64,000 nucleotides of DNA from Nansenia antarctica. Its lineage: Eukaryota > Chordata > Actinopteri > Argentiniformes > Microstomatidae. This document shows, in pieces, positions 25,417 to 33,921 of this stretch (position 1 is its first letter; every line of letters starts with the position of its first letter). The stretch is taken from positions 59,616,531-59,680,530 of the forward strand of contig OZ022341.1 in the NCBI GenBank assembly GCA_963989245.1, read 5' to 3'. The position numbers and the translations under genes are program-made. The notes beneath the pieces were generated by a model. That model saw nothing but the letters and a program-made list of their open reading frames with translations. It was not told the DNA's origin and made no database searches.

Positions 25417-27650
25417 GATTATGATTATTAGTATTGTTGTTATTATTATTAATAATAATAGTGTTATTGTTGTTATTATTATTGTTATTATTATTATTGT
25501 TGTTATTATTATTGATATTATTGTTATTATTATTATTGTTATTATTGTTATTATTGATATTATTGTTATTATTGTTGTTATTATTATTATTGTTATTATT
25601 ATTATTATTAACCAGGCAGCCACCCTGATCCTATCTAGTGATGCATGTCTTCCTTCCCCAGATCACCACTATGGAGACTAGTCTCAAATCCATAGAGGAG
25701 GAGAATAAAGTGATCGAGCAGCAGAATGACTCCCTACTGCACGAGCTAGCCAACCTCAGCCAGTCTCTCATCAACAGCTTAGCCAACATCCAGCTCCCAC
25801 ATATGGTAAGAGACGGATCTTACAACTAACAAAGATGGAGGGGGCGGGATATTAAATAGATGGCACATATTAGATGGCACACTTGTGAGCATGACTCTTT
25901 GATGTTCCATTATTGCCAAGTGTTGTTGACTGTTGACCCAAGACAATAAATGTTAAAACACAGCATGGTCATATCATAGAAGTGGCTTACTCCACAAGTT
26001 ACAGCTTTTGATAGGGGGCTGAAATATCAACCAATGTCTTTTATAGTTGTAGTGTGTGTAATTAATGCCACTGAAACTAAACATCAGAGAATTATTACAA
26101 TAAATGCTGCTTTGTTATATGCATGAAAGAAATACATGAAAAAGAGATTTTGAGATGTTGAACTTTTTGAGACTCTCATGAAAGGGCCAGTGACATGGGT
26201 TGGGTTTTCCTCATCTGCTTTTATGTTTGTCACTTGTTTTCTCAGCAGTTCATGTGCTTCTGTGCTACACTTCCCTTACAGACTTAATAACACTAATGAC
26301 AAAACACCGCCCCAAAGCTTTTTTTTTTCAGTTGAGAAAAAAATCATGGCTGCCTTGATGTCATGTGGTTATTGGTATTATCCAGTCAAAGCTCTTGTGT
26401 ATGAAGAAGAGCAGGGCTAATTGGATAATCCCTGTTTTCAAAAGGCACCAAAGTTGTTAAATCATCTTCTTTCAGATCGTTCACTCTGAATATGGCTCCC
26501 TGTTCTCCAATACTTCATGTGAGGGGATTTACTCCATTAGAAGTTACAAAGCATTCTGCTGCCTTTTGTACAGCAGGCTAATAGAATTCTCTTTACACCT
26601 CTTCCTGTAGAAACCGACGCCACAGAAAGAGACCCCAGTTAAACATAACTGCTGTTTACAGATGCCCCACAGAGTAAGAGATTCATTTTTATAGTCCTTT
26701 ATTCTATTTATCCTTTGCTTCTGCACTATCATTTCCTCCCCTTGCGTCTTCCTTGTACTCGTCAATACACTGTGGTGTGTATGCATCACAATTGTCCATG
26801 GACCTACGTGTTGCGCCATGTTACAATTCAATGGTTTGGAAAGATTTTGGAAAGGTTTTCTGGCTCCTTAGAACACTTCAAAGAATCTCATGATATTGCT
26901 GAGGAGGCAAAGTTCATTATGATGGAATAAAACTCTGAGCCATATTTTTCAGTATCAGGAAATTATATGGAATTCCACAGCTAGAGTCAATGAAGCAATT
27001 ACTGTAGGTTCAGTCGGCTGTTGAACATTAGATGTCAGTCTGTCTGTATGATCATCATGTTGCAACATCGTGTCTGTCTACCCCTGTGCCTCCCTCACCT
27101 GTCTCACACATGCTAGCTGCACACATCACATAACATAATGTGATGTCAGTCATAAGTTTGTTTTCATAAACTAATCCACAACCATCATCCATATGAGTCG
27201 GCTGTAATCTAGTCTACTGATTTTGCATGGCCGTTGCATTTGATCAACTGTACAGGACCATGTCAGTGGTCAAACATTATTATTGTATGTGTTGGTAGAC
27301 ACAATTATTATAATCCTGCCATGTTATCTTTGCAACGTAGCTGTTCAATTTCCCTCCCTTGAACAGGCTAATTCAGTCCTCCCAACCCCTTCCCTTCCCT
27401 CTCCTCTGAAAGCAAATGAATGGATCATATCCTTTGAAATCATATGAAGTGTATTTTGATGAACATAGCTAAGTATCATGGTCCTCATTGATTTCACTTT
27501 TCCTCACAGGAGCCAATGAATGAACAGAACTTTGACACGTATGTGAGTACTTTGACAGACATGTACACTCATCAGGACCAGTACCAGAGTCCGGAGAACA
27601 AGGCTCTACTGGAGAACATAAAACAAGCGGTGCAAGGCATCCAGGTGTAA
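6373..27650 (+). CDS. myt1l: myelin transcription factor 1-like (MYT1L), 17 exons, 5' end missing
   Basis: This is a neuronal nuclear zinc-finger transcription factor of the MYT1/ST18/MYT1L family; by family knowledge it represses non-neuronal programmes through CCHHC fingers that bind AAGTT-type sites. Coding exons: 6373-6917, 10515-11687, 14078-14212, 17146-17236, 18668-18778, 19076-19296, 20337-20590, 21675-21902, 22610-22731, 22867-22941, 23100-23162, 23554-23637, 24517-24738, 24880-24971, 25101-25204, 25662-25805, 27510-27650. All have GT/AG borders and phases agree at every junction. The order is the end of finger 1, an acidic Glu-rich region, the MYT1 central domain, fingers 2-3, a Ser-rich linker, fingers 4-6 and a C-terminal coiled coil ending QGIQV. 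About 1,267 residues lie in the window. MYT1L is preferred over MYT1 and ST18 because linker and tail match it closely; I cannot say which teleost duplicate this is. Confidence 0.95.
6918..10514 (+). other. myt1l: myt1l intron hosting a 2.4-kb inverted-repeat element
   Basis: Intron between the acidic exon and the large central exon. Most of it is the inverted-repeat element at 7979-10414. I see no exon-like sequence in the remainder. Confidence 0.75.
7979..10414. mobile_element. non-autonomous DNA transposon with terminal inverted repeats (2.4 kb)
   Basis: The left end begins GGTAACACTTTACTTTAAGG, and the reverse complement of the right end begins GGTAACACCTTACATTAAGG; roughly 34 of the first 41 bases agree. 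The flanks carry an 8-bp near-duplication, GAATCCCT at 7971-7978 and GAATCCCC at 10415-10422. Copies of the terminal motif in right-end orientation recur inside, at about 8483-8507 and 8571-8601. No transposase frame is visible. A GG-starting inverted repeat with an 8-bp duplication would suit a Merlin-like or other 8-bp-duplication superfamily; I do not assign it firmly. Confidence 0.8.
10515..11687 (+). CDS. myt1l: myt1l exon: MYT1 central domain with His/Gln-rich insertions
   Basis: The largest exon encodes the conserved blocks [55 protein letters not shown] and NYSDMVNLMKLEEQLSPAS. Two acceptors fit the phase: AACAG ending at 10514, which I prefer because it gives a length near other MYT1L proteins, and a strong pyrimidine-tract acceptor ending at 10475, which would add 13 residues. 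The donor is GTAACT at 11688. Low-complexity insertions are encoded at 11081-11126 (HPG repeats), 11131-11260 (His/Gln/Pro) and 11561-11601 (GH repeats); I do not recall these from mammalian MYT1L. Confidence 0.9.
12660..12735. repeat. (TAA)n tract with short interspersed-repeat fragment
   Basis: TAA trinucleotides are followed by TTTATACAGCGCCTTTCAC and a short unique piece. This is the type of 3' end found on short retroposon fragments in fish; a related (AAT)n plus TTTATTTATAAAAGC fragment sits at about 37018-37085. Confidence 0.5.
13046..13195. mobile_element. palindromic MITE (150 bp)
   Basis: The left end CAGTGGAGGCTGGTGGAGG is matched in inverted orientation by CCTCCACCAGCCTCCCCTG at the right end with one mismatch, and the arms stay partly complementary toward the centre. 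The sequence resembles a palindromic DNA element I associate with salmonid and pike genomes, from memory and not from a search. Confidence 0.8.
14078..14212 (+). CDS. myt1l: myt1l exon: zinc finger 2
   Basis: The acceptor is CTTGTCAG at 14070-14077. The exon reads [19 protein letters not shown] then TGLYPHHRSLSGCP, one complete CCHHC finger (C-X5-C...H...H...C). The donor GTAAGT starts at 14213, leaving phase 1, and the Ile-Leu-Ala-Met linker is completed by the next exon. Confidence 0.95.
14881..16098. mobile_element. hAT-like non-autonomous transposon B nested in A (1.2 kb)
   Basis: The left end CAGTGGCGTAGCG is matched by the inverted right end CGCTACGCCACTG. A perfect 8-bp target duplication GCTCTATT flanks it at 14873-14880 and 16099-16106. 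It carries an A-rich run at about 16034-16056 and no convincing frame. It also contains a shorter inverted pair (GGTTGCCAGATGG at about 15218, CCAATCTGGCAACC near 15288-15301) that may be a still smaller insertion. Confidence 0.93.
16121..16255. mobile_element. MITE C nested in hAT A (135 bp)
   Basis: The left end GCTGCGTTCGTAAA pairs with AAATTTACGAATGCAC at the right end, with some divergence. Flanks TTTGCATTG (16112-16120) and TTTACATTG (16256-16264) look like a target duplication with one change. A second copy in reverse orientation lies at 32326-32462. Confidence 0.85.
17146..17236 (+). CDS. myt1l: myt1l exon: zinc finger 3, first part
   Basis: The exon reads LAMYENVLKCPTPGC then SGRGHVNSNRNSHR, with the finger completed by SLSGCP from the next exon. 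The acceptor is CAAAG at 17141-17145 and the donor is GTAAGT at 17237; the split Ser codon (AG|T) is conserved at most finger exon borders in this gene. Confidence 0.93.
17237..18667 (+). other. myt1l: myt1l intron with (GA)n and (GT)n microsatellites
   Basis: Intron of 1.4 kb holding (GA)n at about 18004-18080, a poly-C/(CA)n run at 18370-18400 and (GT)n at about 18588-18616. A short piece at 18515-18535 (AAATCAAATCAAATTTTT) resembles the tail of a fish interspersed repeat. Nothing else stands out. Confidence 0.7.
18668..18778 (+). CDS. myt1l: myt1l exon: end of zinc finger 3 and linker
   Basis: The acceptor is GTTGCAG. The exon supplies SLSGCPIAAAEKMAKVQEKH and continues to SSDRVLR. The donor GTACTC at 18779 leaves an AG split codon completed by the next exon as Arg. 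Confidence 0.92.
19076..19296 (+). CDS. myt1l: myt1l exon: central linker
   Basis: The acceptor is ATCTTCCAG. The exon reads PMCFVKQLELPQYGYKNNV followed by SNLAKELEKYSKTSFDY and SPKGYD, all characteristic of MYT1L. The donor is GTGCGC at 19297, less usual than GTAAGT but supported by phase 1 and by homology. Confidence 0.92.
19546..19582. other. perfect 15-bp hairpin in a myt1l intron
   Basis: ATTTTTATCTCTAAC, the 7-base loop AATCCAA, then GTTAGAGATAAAAAT, a perfect inverted repeat with no mismatch. It may be a MITE remnant or chance; no flanking duplication was found. Confidence 0.7.
19967..20127. repeat. (CTAT)n tetranucleotide microsatellite
   Basis: About 160 bp of CTAT units with interspersed TTTAT and GCATC variants. 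Confidence 0.95.
20337..20590 (+). CDS. myt1l: myt1l exon: Ser-rich linker and conserved block
   Basis: The acceptor is CACTGCAG. The exon reads AKRYCKNSSPASSTTSSYAP, a Ser/Gly-rich stretch, then [20 protein letters not shown] and NLSTRCREMP, a block nearly invariant in MYT1L. The donor is GTAGGT at 20591, phase 0. Confidence 0.95.
20591..21674 (+). other. myt1l: myt1l intron with (CT)n tracts
   Basis: Intron of 1.1 kb. (CT)n tracts lie at about 20680-20770 and 21490-21670, the second running straight into the acceptor and serving as a very long polypyrimidine tract. A poly-C/CCCCTCC stretch is at about 21210-21265. Confidence 0.75.
21675..21902 (+). CDS. myt1l: myt1l exon: linker with NSTLDLSM motif
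   Basis: The acceptor is CTGGCAG after a long CT tract. The exon encodes DVDDNSTLDLSMSRQ, then LTPLQPMSPQRQALL and DCWELPVDYTKIK, matching MYT1L blocks. The donor is GTATGT at 21903, phase 0. Confidence 0.94.
21903..22609 (+). other. myt1l: myt1l intron, no distinctive content
   Basis: A 707-bp intron. I see no repeat, exon or structured element in it. Confidence 0.7.
22610..22731 (+). CDS. myt1l: myt1l exon: linker before finger 4
   Basis: The acceptor is CTCCAACAG. The exon reads PDDIDPFQDLLDDQHYPSDV then TIPSPKHKYAPCKEGKKELV. The donor is GTAAGG at 22732. Confidence 0.93.
22867..22941 (+). CDS. myt1l: myt1l exon: orphan half-finger segment
   Basis: The acceptor is CCCATAG. The exon reads TLSSCQLADKGIRSMMTS then NSQDLK. 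In mammalian MYT1L, as I recall it, this position reads LSGCPLADK, resembling the tail of a CCHHC finger. Here SGCP is replaced by SSCQ, so the half-finger signature is eroded. The donor is GTAAGC at 22942. Confidence 0.92.
23100..23162 (+). CDS. myt1l: myt1l exon: zinc finger 4, first part
   Basis: The acceptor is CTCCTCCAG. The exon encodes [20 protein letters not shown], supplying the first four zinc ligands of finger 4; the final Cys is in the next exon. The donor is GTAGAC at 23163. Confidence 0.95.
23163..23553 (+). other. myt1l: myt1l intron, no distinctive content
   Basis: A 391-bp intron in which I see no repeat or structured element. Confidence 0.7.
23554..23637 (+). CDS. myt1l: myt1l exon: end of zinc finger 4
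   Basis: The acceptor is CATCCAG. The exon reads SLSGCPRAKKSGIKILHSKE then DQEPI. The donor is GTGAGA at 23638. Confidence 0.94.
23638..24516 (+). other. myt1l: myt1l intron with (CTAT)n
   Basis: Intron of 879 bp containing (CTAT)n with CTGT variants at about 23825-24045. Nothing else is evident. Confidence 0.75.
23825..24045. repeat. (CTAT)n/(CTGT)n microsatellite
   Basis: About 220 bp of CTAT units with interspersed CTGT and ATAT units. The right 100 bp is the purest. Confidence 0.95.
24517..24738 (+). CDS. myt1l: myt1l exon: zinc finger 5 and first part of finger 6
   Basis: The acceptor is CTCCGCAG. Finger 5 is complete (CPVPGCDGQGHVTGKYASHR followed by SASGCP). A linker and [20 protein letters not shown] of finger 6 follow. 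The donor is GTAGGT at 24739. Confidence 0.95.
24880..24971 (+). CDS. myt1l: myt1l exon: end of zinc finger 6
   Basis: The acceptor is ATTCACCAG. The exon reads SLSGCPRATSAMKKARMTG then MLTIKQRASK. The donor is GTAATC at 24972. Confidence 0.94.
25101..25204 (+). CDS. myt1l: myt1l exon: coiled coil, first part
   Basis: The acceptor is TTTTCCCCAG. The exon reads GIENDEEIKQLDEEIKDLNE and continues to MIKLRTQ, a heptad-like amphipathic helix. The donor is GTAAGT at 25205, phase 0. Confidence 0.95.
25205..25661 (+). other. myt1l: myt1l intron with (ATT)n
   Basis: Intron of 457 bp, about half of it an ATT/GTT trinucleotide microsatellite at 25381-25610. Confidence 0.8.
25381..25610. repeat. (ATT)n/(GTT)n microsatellite
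   Basis: About 230 bp of ATT with interspersed GTT and GAT units, giving the Ile/Val-only frames on both strands. Confidence 0.95.
25662..25805 (+). CDS. myt1l: myt1l exon: coiled coil, second part
   Basis: The acceptor is TTCCCCAG. The exon reads ITTMETSLKSIEEENKVIEQ, then QNDSLLHELANLSQSLINS and LANIQLPHM. The donor is GTAAGA at 25806, phase 0. Confidence 0.95.
25806..27509 (+). other. myt1l: last myt1l intron, no distinctive content
   Basis: A 1.7-kb intron. I see no interspersed repeat, exon or long microsatellite in it. Confidence 0.7.
27510..27650 (+). CDS. myt1l: myt1l last coding exon and stop
   Basis: The acceptor is TTTTCCTCACAG. The exon reads EPMNEQNFDTYVSTLTDMYT and ends NIKQAVQGIQV followed by TAA at 27648-27650, the conserved C-terminus of MYT1L. 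Confidence 0.96.
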   Translation, partial: EPMNEQNFDTYVSTLTDMYTHQDQYQSPENKALLENIKQAVQGIQV

Positions 27651-30125
27651 CCTACCCACCTTCAAAAGGGCACTATGGCCAAATCAAGAGATGTTCAGCA
27701 AAAAAAAGTCAAAAGACAAAATTGGTTATGATTTAGCTGCTGTATTTTACCATAGTATTCCTTTTTATTTATTATGCTGTTATGCTCTAAGCTCCTTTTT
27801 TTTTTTTTTTTTTGCCTTGCTTTAAAAATAGTTACAGTACCAATGGCAACGGTTTTAAAGAACATTCACCTTTTGTACATTTTCATATGACCTAATATAA
27901 TGTGATGTAATGTTTATAGCTGCTAATGTATGCACATTTTTGTGTATATGTATTTATTAATTGTAAGCTTGAATCATTCATTATTTTAATGCTTCTTAAC
28001 AAAAGGACAAAACTGAGTGCCACAGGTTTAGAAGAGAAGCAAGATGAGGAAAATGTGAGGAGCAATCGTTTTGTGATAAGCTTTTCTCAATGGATGTAAT
28101 AGAGGACCTTTGATGTGAAGATTGTTTAATGGATGTAAATTTATCAATTTTTGTAACAATGTTTGAACAACTTTTTGTCTTCAGTGGTCAATAATGCCGT
28201 CTGCGTTTGAATAAAGTATGAGAGGAAACAATGTATAAATATGAAGATTTCAAACATCATGACACGGAAACGTACTGGTGCAAATCCCATCATCCAGAAT
28301 GAACTACTTAATAAGTTTAAAACTATTAGTATTCTGTGATGTTAAAACTATTTCCATTCAAACACAGAAGAGGATGACCAATGGTTATGGAAAATGTAGG
28401 AGACAATCTAGCATCACCAATTTATTTTGATCATAAATCTTAAATAGCTAGCAGGACAACTTATCAGCAATATTGGTATAATAATTATTAAATCACTTGT
28501 TTAGATATGGGATGCAATCTATATAACAAAAAGTTTGGGTATATGCAATTTCTTATAAATAAAATTAGCAAAGAGCTGATCAATCTTTTTACTAAATGTA
28601 AATGTATTAAGTTTTGTATAAATCTTTTAATATAATCATGTTTTAGGAATTGAACATGGGCAATCGGTTCTAAAATGAAAGATGTTTATGAGTTTCCTTC
28701 TCTCATGTCGATTTTGCACAGGGACACCTTTGTTTCCATGTTTTGATGTTTATTAAGAGGTACTTGAAAAGCTTCAATTGTAGATAAGGTATCTTTATAA
28801 AGACTGATTGATAAGCTGGATTTACAGGGTCAATGTCCCCATGCATCATAGTATATTGCACTTGTTGAGTATAATTGTCTTTGCAATCATGCATCTAAGT
28901 GTCTAAGCCACAACAAATTATATGAGCTAAAGACTGCTTTTTGATTATTTGTCTACTTGATTGGTGGAAACTATAATCAACAAAGTCTGTTGAATTAGGA
29001 CAGTGACAATGTAGTAGCCAGTGGTCCATGTACTACTGTTTCTATGATGACAAGCAGTGGTCAGAGCTAATAAACAGTAAATTGCTATAACTTTTTATGA
29101 GACATCGTCAAAAAATATATTCATTGTACTTAAAATACATTATGATGCAATGTGATTGTCATTGTCGGCCCAGCCAACTGCAGAAATGAACCCTTACACA
29201 TTACTGATTGAATTTTTCATACAAAGTGGAATTATCATGTGACTTACAATTGCTTATGATGGCACCGATAACGGATTTTGTGTTCTTGATACATTCTATC
29301 ATGCATGCACTTCATGAGTATGTTGCAATATCAATGGGTAAATAAAGTGGGATGATTTGCAAAAAACTATATGGCAACAGTAGCATCTAAAAAGTATGTG
29401 GAGGTTGATAATGTGGTGTCAACAGGACATGAAATGAGTTGAATGCAGACATCACTATTTGATAGTTTTAACATGAGGGTGCTAGCTAGTCATTGACCTG
29501 ATCTCACACTCAGAACCATCTATTTGGGCCTACTGCAAGGTCCACATTCCATAACTCCACATGCCAGTGTCAAAAGCTTTGTGTCTGCAGCTTTTTGCCA
29601 ATATAGCAACGCTTTAGATAGATTGACAGCTTGTACTATTTTTCTTTAGTCAATTATTCTTACTGATACAAAGGAAATGGGATTTTAAGCACAAACCTGC
29701 TGCTCACATAAAGTCAGTACATATTGTAATATCAAATGTTAAAGGTTATCTGTGACTACATAGAGAACACTACAAACATGTCACATTCTAGAATGCAGAC
29801 AAATTTTCATATAAATATTTGTGAAGTCATCAATTTATTAAAATGCTACAATTTCAATTTCTTTCAAGTAATGCTTTGATGAAAGGATTTTATACAATAT
29901 TGATTTCCTTCTCTCCTTTCCAGTATCCCCGCTCTCCCTCTTGAACATTTCCAAACTTAATTTTGGTACCACATGGCATGATTTTTGTTTATATATATTT
30001 TTTGCTGTATATGTTAAAGATCACAAGTTGCTGTGATATTTCATTTGAAATTGTGATGTTTGTACACTTTTTATCATGCTGGTGTTGACATCTCTTACTC
30101 TGAATAAAACTTGTGTTGCAACACT
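27651..30125 (+). other. myt1l: myt1l 3' UTR (probable extent)
   Basis: AT-rich sequence without interspersed repeats follows the stop. Poly(A) signals AATAAA occur at 28210-28215, 29341-29346 and 30103-30108; the last is followed by a TTGTGTTGC stretch and is the likely distal site. Long 3' UTRs are usual for MYT1L. The exact end is inferred. Confidence 0.55.
30103..30108 (+). terminator. myt1l: probable distal poly(A) signal of myt1l
   Basis: AATAAA followed within 15 bp by a GT-rich TTGTGTTGC element. Weaker alternatives lie upstream at 28210 and 29341. Confidence 0.5.
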
Positions 30126-30414
30126 CACATTTGTACTTTCATATTTGTTCAAATCTTTGCCTCCAATGTTGCTGTAGAATAGTAATATAGTGATGAAAAA
30201 ACCTTCAACCATCATTATTTGCAAAAAAATATGTGAGCCTGAACTGAGTAGACATTTTTGCCATACTGTATTGTATATTCCCAAGCATAAAAGGCACAAG
30301 TAGGCTTAGTTATCAAAACATGATAGGGTCCTCTGGGTCCTCTTTTTCTTTGGATTCACAAAGAAAAAGTTTTCACAGCAAAAATGTATCCATATACAAG
30401 TTTACTTCATACCA
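30126..30414. other. intergenic, no distinctive content
   Basis: AT-rich stretch between the probable end of myt1l and the minus-strand coding relic. I see nothing recognisable here. Confidence 0.6.
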
Positions 30415-31014
30415 TTACATTGATGAGTGAGCAGACATCACATCACGGTGGAGCACCTCAGGTCCTCTTCCCATGAGCTGGTGTGCATCTTCAAAGTCCT
30501 CAATCACTGCTTCAACCACCTGATCTTTGTGGTACTGCTGTATGACACTTTCTCCTAGCTGGGCTGACAGACGAAGCACACGGTCATATCTGTGATACTG
30601 ACACCCAGATGTGAAAGCCGTTACACTACTTTCCTCTTCCTAGTTTTGGCATGGACCATTAGGCCTATATACATTGGAACAGGTGTTTCCTGAGCAGTAT
30701 TGTGTCTGACGTTGGCAGATGTAGGTCCTTCAAGCCGCCAGTGCTTGACGCTGTTAAACTTCAGCAGTTGTGCGATGGTTGAGGCTGCTGACTCACTGGA
30801 TATGTACTCTGGTCTCTGATGCTTGGACCTTCAAGTAGGGGTGTAACGGATCACCTAACTCACGGATCGGATCGTGTCACGGTTTTTGAGTCACGGATCG
30901 GATCATTTTTCGGATTAACACAAAACATAAAAATAAAAATAAAAACTTTTTCCTCGAATTCTGTAAAAACACCACTTTTACTGTGTAAAGCCCAACATTC
31001 AAGATGTCAAAACT

Positions 31015-31017
<3 letters not shown>

Positions 31018-31112
<95 letters not shown>
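31018..31112. repeat. (TA)n-(TG)n-(TA)n microsatellite
   Basis: About 95 bp of alternating TA, TG and TA blocks, self-complementary over most of its length. Confidence 0.95.
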
Positions 31113-32325
31113 CTGTACATACATAACATATTCTACACTCAAACATTAGGCTACATATTAAACAGAAACACACATTCAACTTAAATGATGCAGTAGGAGA
31201 GAGGGAGGAGGCACCTGGTTGCAGCAGTGAATCACTGGGCTCTATCTTATCCACCTCATTTTTCTGGTTTTCTGCTCGAAATGACATGCCCACAGTGAAT
31301 ATAGAATATCTCCACAATCACAAGGGCCTTCATAATGATCTTGTTATCAAATGAAAGCTAACACATGTGGGGTGGCTGTAGAAGTGTCAGAATAAAAATC
31401 TATGTTACTGTGTCAGAGCAAATAGAGCTAGAACATTATAAAACATCTCAAATTCAGTCTCCGCCTAAAAAAACAACAGCTTGATAACGAAGCCCAAATC
31501 ATCTAGGAATCAGTACTCCAGGGTCTTATTAGTACTTGTGCCAAAGTCGATGCTAGTAATGTGAGCAAATGCAACTTTGTACCTGTTTTAGTACAGGTAT
31601 GTTTAGGCGGACACCTATATGTTTAGGCCATTTGGAGATATGTTGGCACCATCTTTGACCTTTGACCTTTCTCATGTATCAGAAAGAAAAAAAAAATGTG
31701 GGGGGGGGGGGGATTTTTTGGGGTTGGCCGACCAATGGTATGGAAATTCGGCGTTGAAACCGGACATGACACATTCTCCAGTTGGAGAAAACTGGATGTG
31801 ACTTAGGCCGTGTTTACCGTCTCTGGAAAAAAATGGTGGCATCGTATAGCATGCAAAGTTGTGAAAAAAATGTGATATCTTTGAAGAGAATTGATCGAGG
31901 TAAACTCTTTATATCACTTCGGATGCCCATGGGGGTCCGTTGGCTCCTATGAGGTTAAAGCAGACAAATAAACATGTTTTATGCCACTTTTAACTAAATA
32001 ATAAAGTGAAACCTTACTTTAAACATGGTATGAAAAAATTGGCTACATTATCAGAAGTTGTCAAGCTGCCTTTTTCGTGCCTCCCGTCAACACACCAGGG
32101 TGATGTCGCGGCAAATGTGTGGCCATGCTCGTACGACTTTCTCGTTGCACAACGCTTAAACACCGTAACTTTTTTATCGACCACACTTCCAATGACACTG
32201 TCCGTCATTGTTATAATTGACAGAGAAGCCAAAGTGCTCCCATACATGGGATTTAAATGACAAGGGAGGCATTTCGAGTTCTTCTCTGTCGCCAACATTA
32301 GCAGCACTCGCCATGATACACTTGG

Positions 32326-32462
32326 GCTGCGTTCGTAAATTTGCTCTGAGAGCGCCGGAGAGCACACTGGGTCCGACGTCATAAAGGGACCAAGTAATTT
32401 GATTGGACAAGAGGTGTACCATGAATGCTGATCAGATTCCAGAGCGAATTTACGAACGCAGC
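32326..32462. mobile_element. MITE, second copy of the element at 16121-16255
   Basis: The ends GCTGCGTTCGTAAAT and ATTTACGAACGCAGC are perfect inverted repeats. The interior matches the 16121-16255 copy in reverse orientation, sharing the TGATCAG core, the ATTGGACAAGAGG segment and the GGTCCCTTTATGACGT segment (compared after reverse complementing). It is nested in the hAT-like element 30836-32717. I did not find a convincing target duplication. Confidence 0.85.
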
Positions 32463-33239
32463 CTTGTTGTTCTGGATTTTTTTTCTCATCATTCCAACCT
32501 ATCATTGCGCTTTAGAGTAAAACAAAGCACGCAACTGTCGCGTCTATCTTTTCATGGCAACTCTACATTGTGATTTACAAGCGATATTAACTAATATTAA
32601 GTAATATTATTACTTGGTTACATTTTGCAATTGATCCGCGGTACACATGTGTGCCGAACCGTGGGCGATGAGCGATCCGTACGGATCACGGATTATCCGT
32701 GATCTGTTACACCCCTACCTTCAAGGATCATGTTTACCAGTGCCAGCAGGAGGTTAGGCACTCAATCTCTTTGGCAGCCTTCATGGAATCCATTGAAGGG
32801 TTTCAGGTTATCAAACATGTGGCAATGCACAATGTTTGCAGCACGACCCAAGTACACAGCATCACTGTCACTGTCGCGTTCACATGCCTTATAACTGCAC
32901 AGTTTTTATAAATCCCAAATTTGCCCTCCCGGCCCTACTCCGGTGCTGAAGCCATCTTAGGTCACTCAAGACAAAATGGCACATTAGCTAGCATAGCACA
33001 AGCAATACAATGAAGCAAAGACATTTTCAATCACATTTCCCCACTTTGTACCATTCTTGGTACATTAAAGTAACATTTTAAGGCACACGGTTGTATCAAT
33101 GTGGGTTTGCTAAAATATCACGTCTAGAAAATATAAAAGTATAAAAGTATAAAATGTAGACAACATGGTCATGGAATCAGACAGCATTCTTGATCTTCGT
33201 CACGTTGTGGCAAACATGTTATGTTTGTGTGATGCTAAT

Positions 33240-33921
33240 GAATGAATGAATGAATGAATGAATGAATGAATGGTCTTTATTGTCATTGCTACAGTACAGG
33301 TACCAAACAACGACATTTAGGAGGGGTGGCTCCCCTGGTGATAGGAAAGAAAAAAAAGAAAAAAAAAACTTTAAAAAAAAAACACAAGAAGGGAAGGAGC
33401 TGGTTTACATAAATAACGGCTATGTACACTATCCACTATACTATACTGTACAGATAGACGACTAGGGTTGTCATATTGCACAATAGTGTTATTGCACATT
33501 TATTTAAAGTGTCGCAGTTTGCAGGCTTGAAATGTACATATTTGTGCCTCAGCACTACACCTGATTTTTTCAGTCCAGCAGCTGCCATCAATCCGTCCAG
33601 ACTGTCCAGGGCCCAGAACCTAGGTCTTTGCTGTGTTCAGGGCCTGGACGGCCCTGTGGTAGAAGCTGTTCTTCAGTCTGTTTGTCCTTGCGGCCATGGT
33701 CCTGAACCGCCTTTTCGAGGGCAGCCGGGTAAAGTGTTCGTACCCAGGGTGGGTTGGGTCCCTGGAGATCTTGGAGGCCTTCCTGAGACAGCGTGTGTTG
33801 TACAGCTCTTCCAGAGAGGGGAGGGGGGCGCCGGTGATCTTCTGGGCTGTTCTCACGACTCTCTGTAGAGCATTTCTCTCCGCGGTTGTGCAGCTGGAGA
33901 ACCAGTTGCAGATGCCGTAGG
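33240..33921 (-). mobile_element. 5'-truncated LINE (jockey/L2/Rex1-type tail) inserted in the gypsy LTR
   Basis: On the minus strand the sequence encodes the C-terminal tail of a LINE reverse-transcriptase protein (RTAQKITGAPLPSLEELYNT, DPTHPGYEHFTRLPSKRRFR, ARTNRLKNSFYHRAVQ), then a 3' UTR with AATAAAGACC and a terminal (ATTC)n array at 33240-33271. The LTR sequence TAAT occurs on both sides (33236-33239 and 33922-33925), a short target duplication. Clade assignment within the non-LTR elements is uncertain. Confidence 0.85.

Larger units (their letters stand above)
30836..32717. mobile_element. hAT-like non-autonomous transposon (1.9 kb)
   Basis: The left end TAGGGGTGTAACGGATCAC matches the reverse complement of the right end, TAGGGGTGTAACAGATCAC, with one mismatch. 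A perfect 8-bp target duplication CCTTCAAG flanks it at 30828-30835 and 32718-32725. It contains a (TA)n(TG)n(TA)n microsatellite at about 31018-31112, a poly-G run at about 31701 and a nested MITE at 32326-32462. No transposase frame is present. Confidence 0.93.
30415..32960 (-). pseudogene. unidentified decayed coding relic, split by a hAT-like insertion
   Basis: Read on the minus strand, 30415-30835 and 32726-32960 form one interrupted protein-like region. In one frame it reads RPEYISSESAASTIAQLLKF then NTAQETPVPMYIGLMVHAKT before a stop. Another frame continues with YDRVLRLSAQLGESVIQQYH then VIEDFEDAHQLMGRG and ends at a TAA at 30415-30417. The upstream half contains HMFDNLKPFNGFHEGC-type sequence with several stops. 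Composition and length of the open pieces suggest a former gene or transposon-encoded protein with at least two frameshifts. I do not recognise the family with confidence. Confidence 0.5.
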
